Shown: piece after piece, positions 53,001 to 64,000 of the stretch
Layout: each line of letters begins with the position of its first letter
How positions within the stretch are numbered: the first letter of the stretch is position 1
The notes under the pieces: generated by a model
Database searches by the model: none
What the model was told of the DNA's origin: nothing
What the model saw: only the letters and a program-made list of their open reading frames with translations
Made by a program: the position numbers and the translations under genes
Assembly: GCF_000002425.4 (NCBI RefSeq)
Contig: NC_037254.1
Span: 3,623,797-3,687,796 of the forward strand
DNA: 64,000 nt
DNA from: Physcomitrium patens
Lineage: Eukaryota > Streptophyta > Bryopsida > Funariales > Funariaceae
Reading direction: 5' to 3'

Positions 53001-55634
53001 AACATTTAATGATTTAAGAGCTTTGAGGCAAGCTTTGGCAAGATCCAAATTTTTGGAACCCACTTCAACCAAAAGTTCGAGAAGAGCGACACCGACAAGT
53101 CCCTGCTTCGCGACCAGTTTCTCAGAAGGTTCTCCTCGCGACTTAGAGCCGAAATCCTTGAAAAATACTTCTTGTATGTCTGACGCCCAGTTGACAACGA
53201 TTTTCAAGGATTCCGAAGGATGTCGCTTGTGAAGTGCCATCATTGCCGATACGTTGGGCCGTTTATAAAAATATTCGGTGAAGACTATTTGTAAATTGTC
53301 TTCACTGACGCATTCTGTTAACGCCCTCAGTACAGCTAACCACTCAGCCAAAGTGTAATCCTGTGAATTTTTTTTTCGTCCTGCATTGTCACATACATCA
53401 ATGTGGAGTCCGAGATTCGACAATTGAACTTCGTTCTTTGTTTCAGCCACTTCAGGTTCAAGTTGGAGGTTCATAGAGTTGAAGAGGTCCGCCACGACAG
53501 AGCCCAGACGATCTTTCCCTTCACTCCAAGTTTTATAGGTAGCCATTATCTTTTCACCAGGAAAAAGTGACATTTGCGCCCGGCAGATCCAGGCACGTAA
53601 TTTGCTGTCTTTTCCCTTGCCTAACGAGAACCCAGCTTTGCCGCGTTCAAATTCCTGCATCTGCAAGAATTAGAAACATTAGAAGTACGATTAAGACATT
53701 TTTTGTGACATGTTTGGCCTAACTCTCAAGTAAATTGTAAATGCACGCAACGAGCTCATGGACATTCTCATGATAAGACTTGCTTCATACTGCAGCAGTT
53801 CTGATGAAACACCATAACAATTCTGCAACTTTGAACTGAATCTCTTGCTGCCAATTCACATTTGAAAGTTCAAGTTCCGCAAGATTACCCCGTGTACGTC
53901 AATTTCCACTTCGATCCACTTCGGCGCGATAACTATTACTTCGACGGACACCGTTGAAGAGTCCCATATCCGTGGCTGTCGATGAGAAGATGAATCCATG
54001 TACGATTCTTCTCCTGGAAAATGACTTGAGTGGGAAATGAGCCGATCTCCGGGATTCTCGTGAAAATGAACTTCTGAAATCGACTTTTCATGCGAGCTCC
54101 TTGTGTCTTGAGAAATGAGGTGCGGACTAGGGAGAGAAGGCCCTTCATCCTGTGCATTAGAAGGACCAATCCGTGTATTCCTTCCGTGTTCATTGGAACT
54201 AGAAGTTCCTACGTCGTTGTTGGGCACGGAGGAAGGATCAGAGATTAAGATGCTCGATGAACATCTTGAAGAATCACCATTTGTCGAATGTCCTCCCGAG
54301 CACGAGATCAAGAATTCATCAGAAACGACACTGCCAGACACTCGGTACCTATCATCCTGATCGTCAAGTCCCTCGGCGCTGGAAAAGTGACTCTTAGAAT
54401 CATAATGAGTGAAAGCTGGTTCTCTGCATTTCTCTGTCATGACATTTTCGTTATCGTCACGAGCGGAATGAGACATGAATTGAACAACAGAAGAAGCCTC
54501 CAGTTCCATCAAAGGCTCATGGCGACCCTCTTGTAGACCTGAAATTTTTTCATGCTTCTGTGGTACGTAACACGCTCCCCTCACTCTCGTAACTCCACGA
54601 TGATACTGCAAACAATTGCACAAATTAAAAAAAGTCAAATTCCGAGAGAGCATCCTTTCCTGGACTCGAAAAGTTCACCTAATTGATACCGAACGACTTC
54701 GCTTTCCGAAATTGTTTAATCCAAACTGAAATCCCACTTCTCAGGACAATTCACCAGAGTAGGCTTCCATTCCAAGGATAACTAGGACTTGAGGAAAGTC
54801 AGAAGAAACGTTTTCTACAAATTCCATCGACCACAATACGCCATTCAAACATATCTTTTTTGATTTCATGAAAGCGCATGGCTAAACGTCCCTCACCTCA
54901 TGCTTGATATTGATATAACTTCCATTGCAAAATCTCGTCTGTCATCGATACAACTGCTCGAATTAAACGAAAGGTGCTTCACAAGTCTGGAAGCGAAGGC
55001 TCTACTCAGCGAGGTTCACCGACTCTAAGTTCCTCATCAAACCCAAACTCCGACACAGTTCCGGAGACCTAATCAAACACACAAACCCAACGTGAATGCC
55101 ACGCAAAGCCCGAGCACTACTCAATTGATCGCAATCCCCCCACGCCTCACTCCAACAAGGTCTAGAACCGTCGCCTCTACCAGAACAACGAAAACAATGG
55201 TCTAAAACAATAAAACAATCCCTACCAATTAGAAGCAATAAATAAAACATTATTGCAAGTTCGTCGGTCCAAGAAACCCGTATCTGCTGATTAAAGTCAC
55301 AATTTGGGGAATAAGGCTGTAAACGGGACCGCAGATTTAGAACGTTGACTACCAGACTGACAAGTCCGAATCTGAGAGCGTTTAGAAAGTCAAACTTAGA
55401 GTCCGAGTCAGCAGCACAAAAACCGCTGAAGTCGGGCGAGGAACGAAACTTAGTCGGCGAGCCATGCCTCATCGCACTTTGCGATGAAGCCAGCAACTCT
55501 ATGAGCCTACAACCACACTGAACACCATTACGTGCAGCGCCTCTAACGACGAAAGCAGACATTGAAGACGAAGAAGAAGAAGAAGATGAAAGAGACAATG
55601 CCCTCGGGGCTCCTCCTCCTCCGTGTGCCCGCAT
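35099..55634 (-). CDS. RNF213: giant AAA+ protein, plant homologue of E3 ubiquitin ligase RNF213
   Basis: Exons on the minus strand, 5' to 3': 55634-55362 (tentative), 54605-53889, 53660-51712, 51524-50200, 49940-49494, 49311-48371, 48164-48030, 47955-46534, 46291-45663, 45469-45245, 45066-44958, 44824-44705, 44514-43993, 43820-43672, 43407-42955, 42538-42376, 41879-41551, 41258-38753, 38571-38307, 38040-37284, 37098-36804, 36478-36314, 36125-35427, 35179-35099. Phases agree at every join; total about 4,891 aa against about 5,200 in human RNF213. Domain order: Ser-rich N-terminus, helical stalk, P-loop-like GMGKT (about 1913), AAA3 (GETGCGKT 2353-2360, LLDEINACN about 2408), AAA4 (GKPGSGKT 2673-2680, LDEVGLAE about 2749), shared signatures ISNWSLDAAKMNR, SLYDMLNQHYITVGGRQ and DPPFLNRFEKQ, the E3 shell, then an RZ-type zinc finger (about 4176-4208) and C-terminal domain. 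No RING was found. Animal RNF213 ubiquitylates proteins and bacterial LPS; the plant role is unknown. The first exon is least certain. Confidence 0.93.
38307..38571 (-). other. RZ-type zinc finger exon of the RNF213-like gene
   Basis: This exon encodes about residues 4139-4226. It contains YKHICGYIYEVGEC, then CPQCGGTIGGSSH, matching the RZ finger of RNF213 and ZNFX1 in spacing and in the GEC, CPxCG and IGG-xxH landmarks. Where the family normally has C-P-N-G-H the protein has H-I-C-G-Y, so the first Cys is His and the usual His is Tyr. Cysteines at about 4187, 4196 and 4199 are kept. In human RNF213 this finger is needed for LPS ubiquitylation. Confidence 0.85.
44705..45469 (-). other. AAA4 module exons of the RNF213-like gene
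   Basis: Exons 45469-45245, 45066-44958 and 44824-44705 carry the fourth AAA unit. The Walker A motif is GKPGSGKT, a canonical form; as I recall, human has a Ser in place of the Gly before Lys. The segment NLRGSGMKDPYFSEKPTMF matches the family, and Walker B is VVVVLDEVGLAE. Key Lys and Glu residues are present, so ATP binding and hydrolysis look possible. Confidence 0.88.
45663..47955 (-). other. AAA3 module exons of the RNF213-like gene
   Basis: Exon 47955-46534 ends in the AAA3 Walker A region, GIPVVIMGETGCGKTSLLRQ. Exon 46291-45663 opens with Walker B, VWVLLDEINACNHLG, followed by VAACNPYRKHEF and VSLRDARRCVDLF, all highly characteristic of RNF213. The catalytic Lys and Asp-Glu pair are present. 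Confidence 0.9.
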
Positions 55635-56267
55635 CGCTACAGATTTAAATGGAAAGCTCCGTCGCGGATGGAGCGATGAAGGGCGGCAACGTGAAGGGAC
55701 ATGCGAGGAGCGAGTCTGTCCGTGCCAACACCTTCTTCCATGCCACGGCTTTCGGTCTCCGTGGGCTCAGCCTAAGATCGTTCGTCGGCTATTCATTCAT
55801 CCATATCTGGTTCTTCGCAAATTATTAATAAAAAAAATTTGATTATTTATTTTTTTATTATCATTTAATATATCAATACTAATATTTTATTATATATATT
55901 AATATTAATTAAAAATATTGATAATAATTATTAATTTTAATATTAATTTTAAAATTAAGAGTTGACAAGTTTATAGATGGTGTTGATCTTTTTTATAATT
56001 ATTGTATGAAACAGCTTGTGTATGAGATAAAGAGACAAAAATGCATTTTAATTAGCAATTGAGAAAGAAACTTTGAGTACTTGGGAAATGTAAAGTGGTT
56101 GGAGCTAAAGTATCTCCAAGAACCAAGTTATTGGAATCCAATAATGGCTCTTCATCCGCCAGACTATTTGAGGTTCTAGCACAATAGAAGAGAGAAGTGA
56201 AGAAGATTTCAATTATTGATCTATGTAAGGTTTACATTTGTTGCTTTGCATTAGATTCCTTTAAATC

Positions 56268-56300
<33 letters not shown>

Positions 56301-57780
56301 CTCTTTACTTCTATTTGCATTATTTACTTACACGCATATTCTAGAGCCAATTAGACAGCCTTACATGGCCTAGTATATTATTGATGTTGGAATATGCATT
56401 TTTGTAGAGCCTCAAAGCTAATTGGAGCACCATGCATGGATTGATGTTGCTCTTGATGTTGGAGTATGAGTTAGATGTATAGTAGAAAAGAGATATAAAG
56501 AAAGATTTTTAAAGCTTATCTTTTATTCTATCCTCCTATTAAAATCTTCATGACAATGTATCAATAAATCAAATAAAGCCTCTACCTAGTATTAGAATAT
56601 AAATTGTTATAACATATAAAAATTAGCTTGGGATTATAAAATATATTAATATTTTACAATGTATTTTATTTATTGAATAAAATATTTAAGTAAAAATTAA
56701 GTTTTAAAAATAAATAATCAATTAAATAATAAATTTGAATAAGTGTGTAAATTTTAGTAGCAAAAAGTGCCATAGTTTTGTTGAAAATAAATTCTTTATA
56801 GAAGGGAATTAGGATCTAAGATAACTATTAGAATATCCATTTAAGTTAAAAATTGGTGTATATTTTTTTAGTAGGTTTATAAATAGATATATAATATTTT
56901 TTAAAAAAAGAGTTCTAATTTGTGAGAAATAAAGATTTAAAAAAAAAAAAATTAAGGAGAAATTTTGAAGCTTTAAACATTTAGTAGCAACTATAGAGAT
57001 TGTGGTGATAGATGGATAATGAAATATTTGGATAGTATCTAAGAGGTCTTGGATTTTAATCATCATGGTATTATATGGAAAAGAAAGAAGAAAGAATATT
57101 CTCTAAAATCCTCAATTAATTTATTGAAAATATTTAGAGGATTGCTCGATGAATATCTATATGAAGAGATTATATTAGATAACAAGGGCATTTATCACCT
57201 ATGAAGAAGAACAAAGAATCTCCATTAATAGTAGTAAGATGTATAATATCCACATCTTTAAAATATATTTATCTTTTTAATATATTGGTTTATAGCTTCT
57301 TTAAAATAATAAAAAAAAAAACTACAAATTCGTAGTAGTTAAAGTGAAATTGCATCAATCCTCTATAATCCTCAACTCACCTTTTTAGAAAAAATAAAAA
57401 ATAAAAATCAATATGTAAACTAAAGAATTAAAATTATAAAATATAATTTAGAATTTAGGACTAAAATTAGATTTAGAACTTAAGATTTGAAAGCTATGAT
57501 TTAGGATTTAGGATTACAATAAGGTCTTGGATTTAGGACTACAATAAGATTTAGGATTTTAGTAAGTAACAACCTTCTTTGGATAAATATATAAGGGCCC
57601 CAAAAAGAGATTTTTTCTCTTATTTTATTCTATTAACTTATAGGATATGGTTTGCTAATTGAGTCAAAGGCAAAAGAGGTTTTTGAGAGTTATTTTGTTG
57701 CTATTGTTGCTATTGTTGTTGTAAATGGAGAGGTTTTGGCAAAGAAAACATTAAGCTATCTTCACGGCACTGAAACATTG
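55635..57780. other. RNF213-like gene upstream region and AT-rich spacer
   Basis: 55635-55810 is GC-balanced and probably contains the promoter and 5' UTR of the giant gene. Beyond it the sequence is strongly A/T-rich and non-coding. It includes a T31 run at about 56270-56300 and degenerate TTTAGGATT-like repeats at about 57420-57560. No gene is seen. Confidence 0.5.
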
Positions 57781-57810
57781 TACAATCCATAATTATAAGA
57801 AATCACTAAG

Positions 57811-58050
57811 CCTACAATTACAAAAGCTTCAAAATGATAGTTAGAACTGATTACCAAGTTCATGATTATAAAAACTTTAAAGTAATAATTAGGGCCGATT
57901 ACCAAATTGTTATTATAGGGACTTTAGAGCAATGGTTATAGATAATTACCAAGCCCGTAGTTACAAGGGCTTTAGATACTATAATAATGAGTGATTACCT
58001 ATCCTTAGATTATAAAGCAACTCTATAATTAGAAGAGCTCTAATGCAGCC
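57811..58050. repeat. imperfect tandem repeat, period about 48 bp
   Basis: Units start at about 57811, 57859, 57907, 57954 and 58002, with lengths of 47-48 bases. A partial unit lies before the first. Shared elements are a GATTACCAAG-like end and a central ATTAYAARRRCTTTA-like segment. Divergence between units is about one third by eye. Confidence 0.75.
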
Positions 58051-59678
58051 ATAGATGATTTTACGTCCATTGGATTAAATAAAGAATAATTAATTATAGA
58101 CAAAAGTCTAATATTTTCTCAAAACAAGATTTTTTCTTCACAATATCATAGAATCTATTTATAAACCAATGGAAACAAATTTCCAATCAAATGGTGCTCT
58201 CCAATCAACAAAATTATTTATCATGATTAAAGAAGGTCAATTCCAATAACTTGAAGAAGAAAGTCATGAAAAAATATTTTTACTTTTAATAGTATGGAGC
58301 TATTAGTGGTGGCCACAATGGCTAAAGCTACAAATTGCACTATAAAAGAGATGCCAAAGCAACAAAGATGATTCCCATCTCTTATGCAATTGATTGCACA
58401 ACTAGCTTCAAGTTATTATTCTTATATTATAATATTATAGTAGAAAAATTAAAGAGTAAGAATTGGAGCCAAAACAAAGATAAAAAGTATACTTTCAAAA
58501 TACTAAAAATAGATAAATATTTTGTGATGGCAACCTACAAAGATAAGAGATTGTATTACGCATGTCGACAACCAAGCTAGCCATAGAAAGAAAGGCATTG
58601 TGATCATTTTATAGAATTTATCCAAAATTTCAAAATACAGATTTTGTTTCCATGATTTCTTTTAGAAATGTATATAAAAAAATCCAATTAATATTGTGAG
58701 TTATAAGAGCTTTAACAAGAGAGAATAGAAATATTATTTTTTTATCACAGCTAATGATTTTTTTTCTTCTACCATTTATTTTTATTAAAATGAAGAAAAA
58801 TATCTTAAAAAGAAAAAGAAAAACTTATTTGAAACAAACATCATGTATAAATTTGACATTTAAAAATAAATAATCGTTTTAAAAAAATTAAATTCTATAT
58901 ATTTAAAAAATTTAGAAATTTTTTATTTTATTATATTTTATTTTTATGATATAGTCAATGTATTTTAAAAATATTTTAACATTAAAACATAAAAAGTAAA
59001 AATAAAATGCATTAATTTATCATATATTGTTGTTTTAATGCAATATTTTTTTTGATATCATATGTTTAAAATAATGATAAAAATAAACCTAGTTATAAAA
59101 TTAACTTTACTTGTCTATGTTGTTGATATTTATAATATCAAATTAATTTATAAACAAATGAGCTTGACCATTTTTAATAAGCAAAACAAATTATTTCCAC
59201 TTGATTTTGAACAATGAATTAGTGATAAGACATGTTTTATAAGACATTGATGATAAGACTGATTTTGAATAGTGAATTATAGATAATACATATTATATAA
59301 GCATAATTAATTACAACACCAACATGTTTTGAAAGTAATTATTTACATTTAACAAGAACTTATGGAATGCCCAAGAACCTACAAAAACTTAAGGAATGCA
59401 AGAGAGCACATGAGAACTTGGAGAACTCATGGAAGTGCACAAAAATCCATAAAAACTTGCAAAAATACAAAAGAATACTTTTCTATGCTCAATGGCACAG
59501 GTTTCTACTTCTCAAAATATGATCAAGATCTTATATCCTAAAAATAATAAAGATAAAAATGCCATCAATAATGTAGTTTATTACAAAATTCTTTTAACTT
59601 AGTTATTTAAGTTGTAGTAAATAAAAATTATGTTTAATCAATGACACTATAGAAATAAAAACAATTCCATTGTTATGC

Positions 59679-59725
<47 letters not shown>

Positions 59726-60861
59726 TTAATAAGAAAGTAATATGGAAGTTTCTCAAGAGCTATAAGATTTTCTAAACAAATTTCTAAGATTTTATTTTAT
59801 TTTTTTAGTTTTATTATTTAAAAAAATTAAAATTAAAATTATGAATACATTGTTTATTTGCTAAAACTTATAGATATACTTTTTATATTCAAATTTATAT
59901 TTAAATATATAAATTTTAATATATAGATATCATCTTTTTAAGATATTTATATTTATTGATTTATATTTGCTTTTATTTACTTAAAAATTAACAATGTCAA
60001 TGAAAATATTTAATAAAAATAATATCATTAAATTAGAATATTTTTAAATAGTTTTTTATATTTTTATAAAATATATTAATTAATTATTTATAATATAATT
60101 TTGAAATTAATAGATTTGATATAAAAAATATAGTTTATATATTTTAAATCTTAAAATTTTTAATTATTAAAATTTTATTTAATATAATAATTAATTATTT
60201 ATAATAAAGTTCTAAAAATAATACTATCTAAAAATTTATAATTACTAAGAATATTTTTAAAATAACATTTTATAAAGACTTTATATTTAAAAGACAAAGT
60301 AAGTGATTCTAATTTTTAAATGTATTGATGGATTGAAATTAAGAAGCCTCCTCAAATTAATTTTATACTTAGAAAATTTAATCTTATGGCCATAAAAGAA
60401 AAAATGGAATAAAACGATTTTTTTTTATACAGCATGAATATTATTTTTTTTCATAATTTTACTTGAGCCTATCTCAAGAGATGGTTTGTAAAAACAATTG
60501 ATAAGTCATATCTATTAATGCTTTAAATTTTTATTAAAAAAATTTAAGTTTAATTTTTTATTATATTTTTTATAATTTTGATGATAAAGATGTGAGCTAG
60601 CATATTTAGACTTATAATAAAAAATGATTTGCTTCATTTTATTCCAAATATTTACTTGGTACTATATTCAAAACCTAGGACTTCTAAAAGAGGATTGTTT
60701 TTAATTATAATTCTTTAATAAGACTTTTCAATCATAATTCTTTAAAAATGGATCTTTACTTCATTTTTAGTATATCTATTATAAAAGACTTAGATAAAAA
60801 TGATACTTAAGTTGGACTTGAATAAAAATTAATTTATAATATTAATTCATTGATTAATTTA

Positions 60862-60902
<41 letters not shown>

Positions 60903-61750
60903 GAAAACTTATGCAATGCTAATAAAATACATCATGATGTGTCGCTATCAAGAGGGCAAGCCTCTTCAAAAGAACACAAGGTCCTTGATCATAAGTAGGT
61001 TACAAGAAGGCACAATACTATTCTAAATGAAATCAAATATAAAAGGCAACCCTAAGGCTAAGTACAATTTATAGATTAATTTCTTTCTTATACTAGGATT
61101 CATCTAACTTCTAATTCTAATCTCAAATTTAAATCCCTTTTCACTAAAACATCTATAATTCACTTATTACTATATCAATTTAAGCAAATTTTAGCTCATT
61201 GAAAATAAAATAAAAATAAAATAATAAAAAATCCAATAAATGGCATAAAAAACCCCAAATTGGTCTTGAAATTTGCTGTCCAAAAATTCCAGCAATCTCT
61301 TTCCTACAAATTTGCTTATATTTCCTTCCTCACAACTCTATTTCTTGCATACTATAACTTATTAAAAAGCTCACAACCAAATCTAGCTTCTTTCCAAATA
61401 TCAATACAAAAAGATAAAAATACAAGAAGTGGCATAAAAAAAACTTGAATCAATTTTGAATCTCTTTTCTTAAAAATTCCAAAAAAAAAAAAAATTCTAC
61501 TTCATTTCAAAACTTTTGCCACAACCTTCTCTTAATACCAGCCTTGAACCACTATATAGTTGGGTATCTATTTTAAAAGACAATATTCTTAAGCTTGAAT
61601 AATCCATTCAAGCCATCAACTTCTTATTTTAAATTCCATTCAAATTTATAAATAAATTAGCATTATGTTCTTTTTTTCCTACCAGTGAAATTAATTATCT
61701 TTAAATAATTTTAAATGACTTAAATTAAGTGCATCACAACACTCACCTCT
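58051..61750. other. very AT-rich intergenic spacer
   Basis: No gene is recognised; open frames at 58335-58580 and 61260-61448 are short and without known domains. (AT)n tracts occur at about 59688-59722 and 60866-60896. A diverged 58-bp-period duplication lies at 59203-59247 and 59261-59304. The 58650-60350 part is extremely A/T-rich. The stretch from about 61000 may include LTR sequence of the pol fossil to its right. Confidence 0.5.
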
Positions 61751-63039
61751 TCCAAACCTACACATGCTTTGATATGTATTTAAAAATTAGACCATAATAC
61801 TATTGTTATCAAAATCAGAGTCATTATAAGTTGTATTACTTTTGAATTATTGATCAAAATATTGAAGCTCAAAAGCCTCTAAATCTTCTATATAATTCAT
61901 CTCATCTTGTTGCTTAAAGTCTTTAATTTGCTTTCCCACAATCTTAATCTTCAATGGTGTCTCATCTAACTCTTGAATTAAATAAGTTATATTATTATAC
62001 ACTTTAATTACTACATAGGAACTAAACCAATGCCATGCAAACTTACAAAGAATGGAATTTGGTACATCTAACTACTATCATAAATCAAAATCCAATTGTC
62101 CATTTTAATTAGCTCAGGCCTCAATTGATGAATTTTATCCAAGTTCTTTTTGTTGTTCAACCTTACTACCTTAAGCTTCTTCATAGCAATTTAATGAATT
62201 TTAGGCAATCTTTTAGTTAGTAAATTTGAAGTTCTAACAATCTCTTACTATCAATGCCATTCTCCCAAGACAAAAACAATCAAGAAGAAATAGACTCCTA
62301 TGTAGGTATTAAAGACTTTTATGCCAACATCAATTCTACTCATCCCGATCTACTTTCATTCTCTCAATGCTCCTATAGCAACATATAATATCTTTCAAAA
62401 TAAATCAATATACCTCCTTTATACACTTTGATCTCAATGTCCTCCCTTCTATATAAATAGAGATTTCTTCTCTTGCCAAAATTAAATACTTCATGTTCCA
62501 AAGTCCTATTGGTATTGCAACCAAATGAATCATCTATTGAAAATGAATGGCAAGTAAATAGATAGGGTATAAACCATCTCTATATCTCACTTTGGATTAT
62601 AATTGGAATTCTTTACAAGAGCTCACAAATTCCTCCACATCTTTGTATAAGTCCTTTCACCAATACTGTTCCTTGATTTTGGTGTTGGTAGGTCAAATTC
62701 TTCTATGCCTAGCTCATAATGTATCATGAAACTCACTTAATATCTTGTGTTTGATCTCTTAATCATCCACTATTCTCAATAATACACCATCTCTCTTCTT
62801 TGGCCTCTTCCACAAGAATCCATCATGTAAAAGATAGTTATAAGATTGGTGCCTAATATCCTTAGAGATCTTGGTTATCAACCCTCTTGTCTCTCTATTG
62901 TACTCAAATATAAGCTAATATCTTTCAATCTCTTTTCATACAAATCAATTTTCAAGGATAGAACCTCATCTCCTTGATTTCTTCTATTTATAACAAATAC
63001 AAAGCCTTTTTTCAAGTCTCCATCTTTCTCTTATGTAAG

Positions 63040-63070
<31 letters not shown>

Positions 63071-64000
63071 GAAAACTTAGTCTTACACAACATATCTACT
63101 ATCAAGTATATATTTTTTTCTATGACATGGACCAAAATAGGATTTAGATATTTCATGAAAGTAATCTATCTAAGCATAATAATATTTGATATAATATAAT
63201 TAGAAACTATTCTAAGTACAGACAAGTAATTGACCTTCAATACCACATGAGCATTTATTAAGTAATTCTTCTCAGTCTTCAATGTAGTAAGTGCATCTCA
63301 AAGCTTCTTTTTCACTTTTAAATAAGCTCTTTGCTTCTCAATGAGAATCCTTGCTCCAAATCTAATTGCAAATCAATTATCTTCTTTATCATCTTGTCCA
63401 ATAGTCCATCCAATAGAACTTGTATCAATTATTACTATCAATAATCTTCTATAATTATAGTCCACTTGACTTAAAACTAGTGGTGATTTAAAAACCACCT
63501 TTAATCCATCCGTGTCCAATTCATACAAATTTCTTTTCTTTTCTCAATAACTCATATAAAAGCTCTATAATATGAGCATAATAAAAAATCTATATATGAT
63601 AAAATACATAAGCATCTAAAAATCTTCTTACTTCAATGGTGCTCCTACATCCCTTCTCATTGCTATAGTGTCTACCTTATTTGAGTTTGGCTTTCTTCCA
63701 TAGCTTGTGCATAAATATTTAATAATGATAATTTTAAAAATCAAAATGTAGAATTTTTTAGGAATAAAGAGAGATTTATTTCCTAAAGTCTTTTCAAAAT
63801 ATGCTCTACATCTTCAATATGTTTTTTTACAAATGTTTGATATCCATCCTCTTCCAAAATCAAATCCTTAATCTCATCCTTGTAATCTTTTATTAAAATA
63901 TTATCCAAAAAAAGTATGGTTGTTTTTGGTATAAACTTTCTTAAAATTTGATTCATTGCATGTTGCATATCACCTATAGAATTAATTTTATCTTGTAGCA
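61750..64000 (-). mobile_element. Ty3/gypsy-type LTR retrotransposon fossil, pol part
   Basis: On the minus strand the order is reverse transcriptase (about 63780-63970, with the palm-type LDNILI stretch), an RNase H-like region (about 63230-63500), and integrase with a zinc-binding-like start (about 62580-62800), then a C-terminal part to about 61850. The RT, RNase H, integrase order is that of Ty3/gypsy. The element continues past the right edge. It is broken in many places and old. A T29 tract at about 63044-63072 lies between RNase H and integrase parts. Confidence 0.7.

Noticed and set aside
58335-58580. 81-aa open frame in AT-rich spacer
   Set aside because: No domain recognised, isolated, and surrounded by decayed AT-rich DNA.
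1-64000. CRISPR arrays, rRNA or tRNA genes
   Set aside because: No regular spacer arrays, rRNA segments or convincing tRNA cloverleaf sequences were noticed on reading; a tRNA scan was not possible here.

Overview
The window looks like a land-plant nuclear chromosome, most likely from a moss (inference). It has spliced genes with short GT-AG introns, plant-type golgin candidate 2 and SKP1 proteins, a plastid-type Hsp33, and AT-rich, microsatellite-rich intergenic DNA with decayed retroelements. The SKP1 protein resembles moss SKP1 as I remember it, but this was not checked by a search.

Layout. 1-9.8 kb is repeat graveyard: a minus-strand Ty3/gypsy gag-protease fossil (1-2100), a plus-strand gag-like piece and an inverted pair of diverged LTR-like repeats (2.1-4.85 kb), a perfect 22-bp hairpin, and a decayed LINE (about 5.2-9.78 kb) with AT-rich DNA inserted. 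9.8-11.3 kb is unexplained, more GC-balanced DNA. 12.7-13.5 kb is SKP1 (+). 14.5-18.5 kb is a plastid-type Hsp33 gene (-), convergent with SKP1. 18.5-21.6 kb is AT-rich spacer with many (TA)n tracts and a G21 run. 21.6-25.9 kb is the leader and two coding exons of a seven-TM membrane protein (+). 27.0-33.1 kb is golgin candidate 2 (-, 15 exons, 815 aa). 35.1-55.6 kb is one giant gene (-, about 24 exons, about 4,890 aa), a plant homologue of the AAA+ ubiquitin ligase RNF213. 55.6-61.8 kb is AT-rich spacer with a 48-bp minisatellite. 61.8-64 kb is a minus-strand Ty3/gypsy pol fossil running off the edge.

The most interesting object is the RNF213-like gene. Exon joins were worked out by hand from splice signals, reading phase and protein similarity; every junction is phase-compatible and exons 2-24 sum to whole codons. 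It keeps the AAA3 and AAA4 Walker motifs and the C-terminal RZ finger region. I see no RING finger, and two expected zinc ligands of the RZ finger are replaced. The other genes are housekeeping: SCF ubiquitin ligase core (SKP1), redox chaperone (Hsp33) and Golgi tether (GC2). They do not form an obvious pathway; SKP1 and the RNF213-like protein both belong to ubiquitin signalling but are 22 kb apart and unlinked in orientation.
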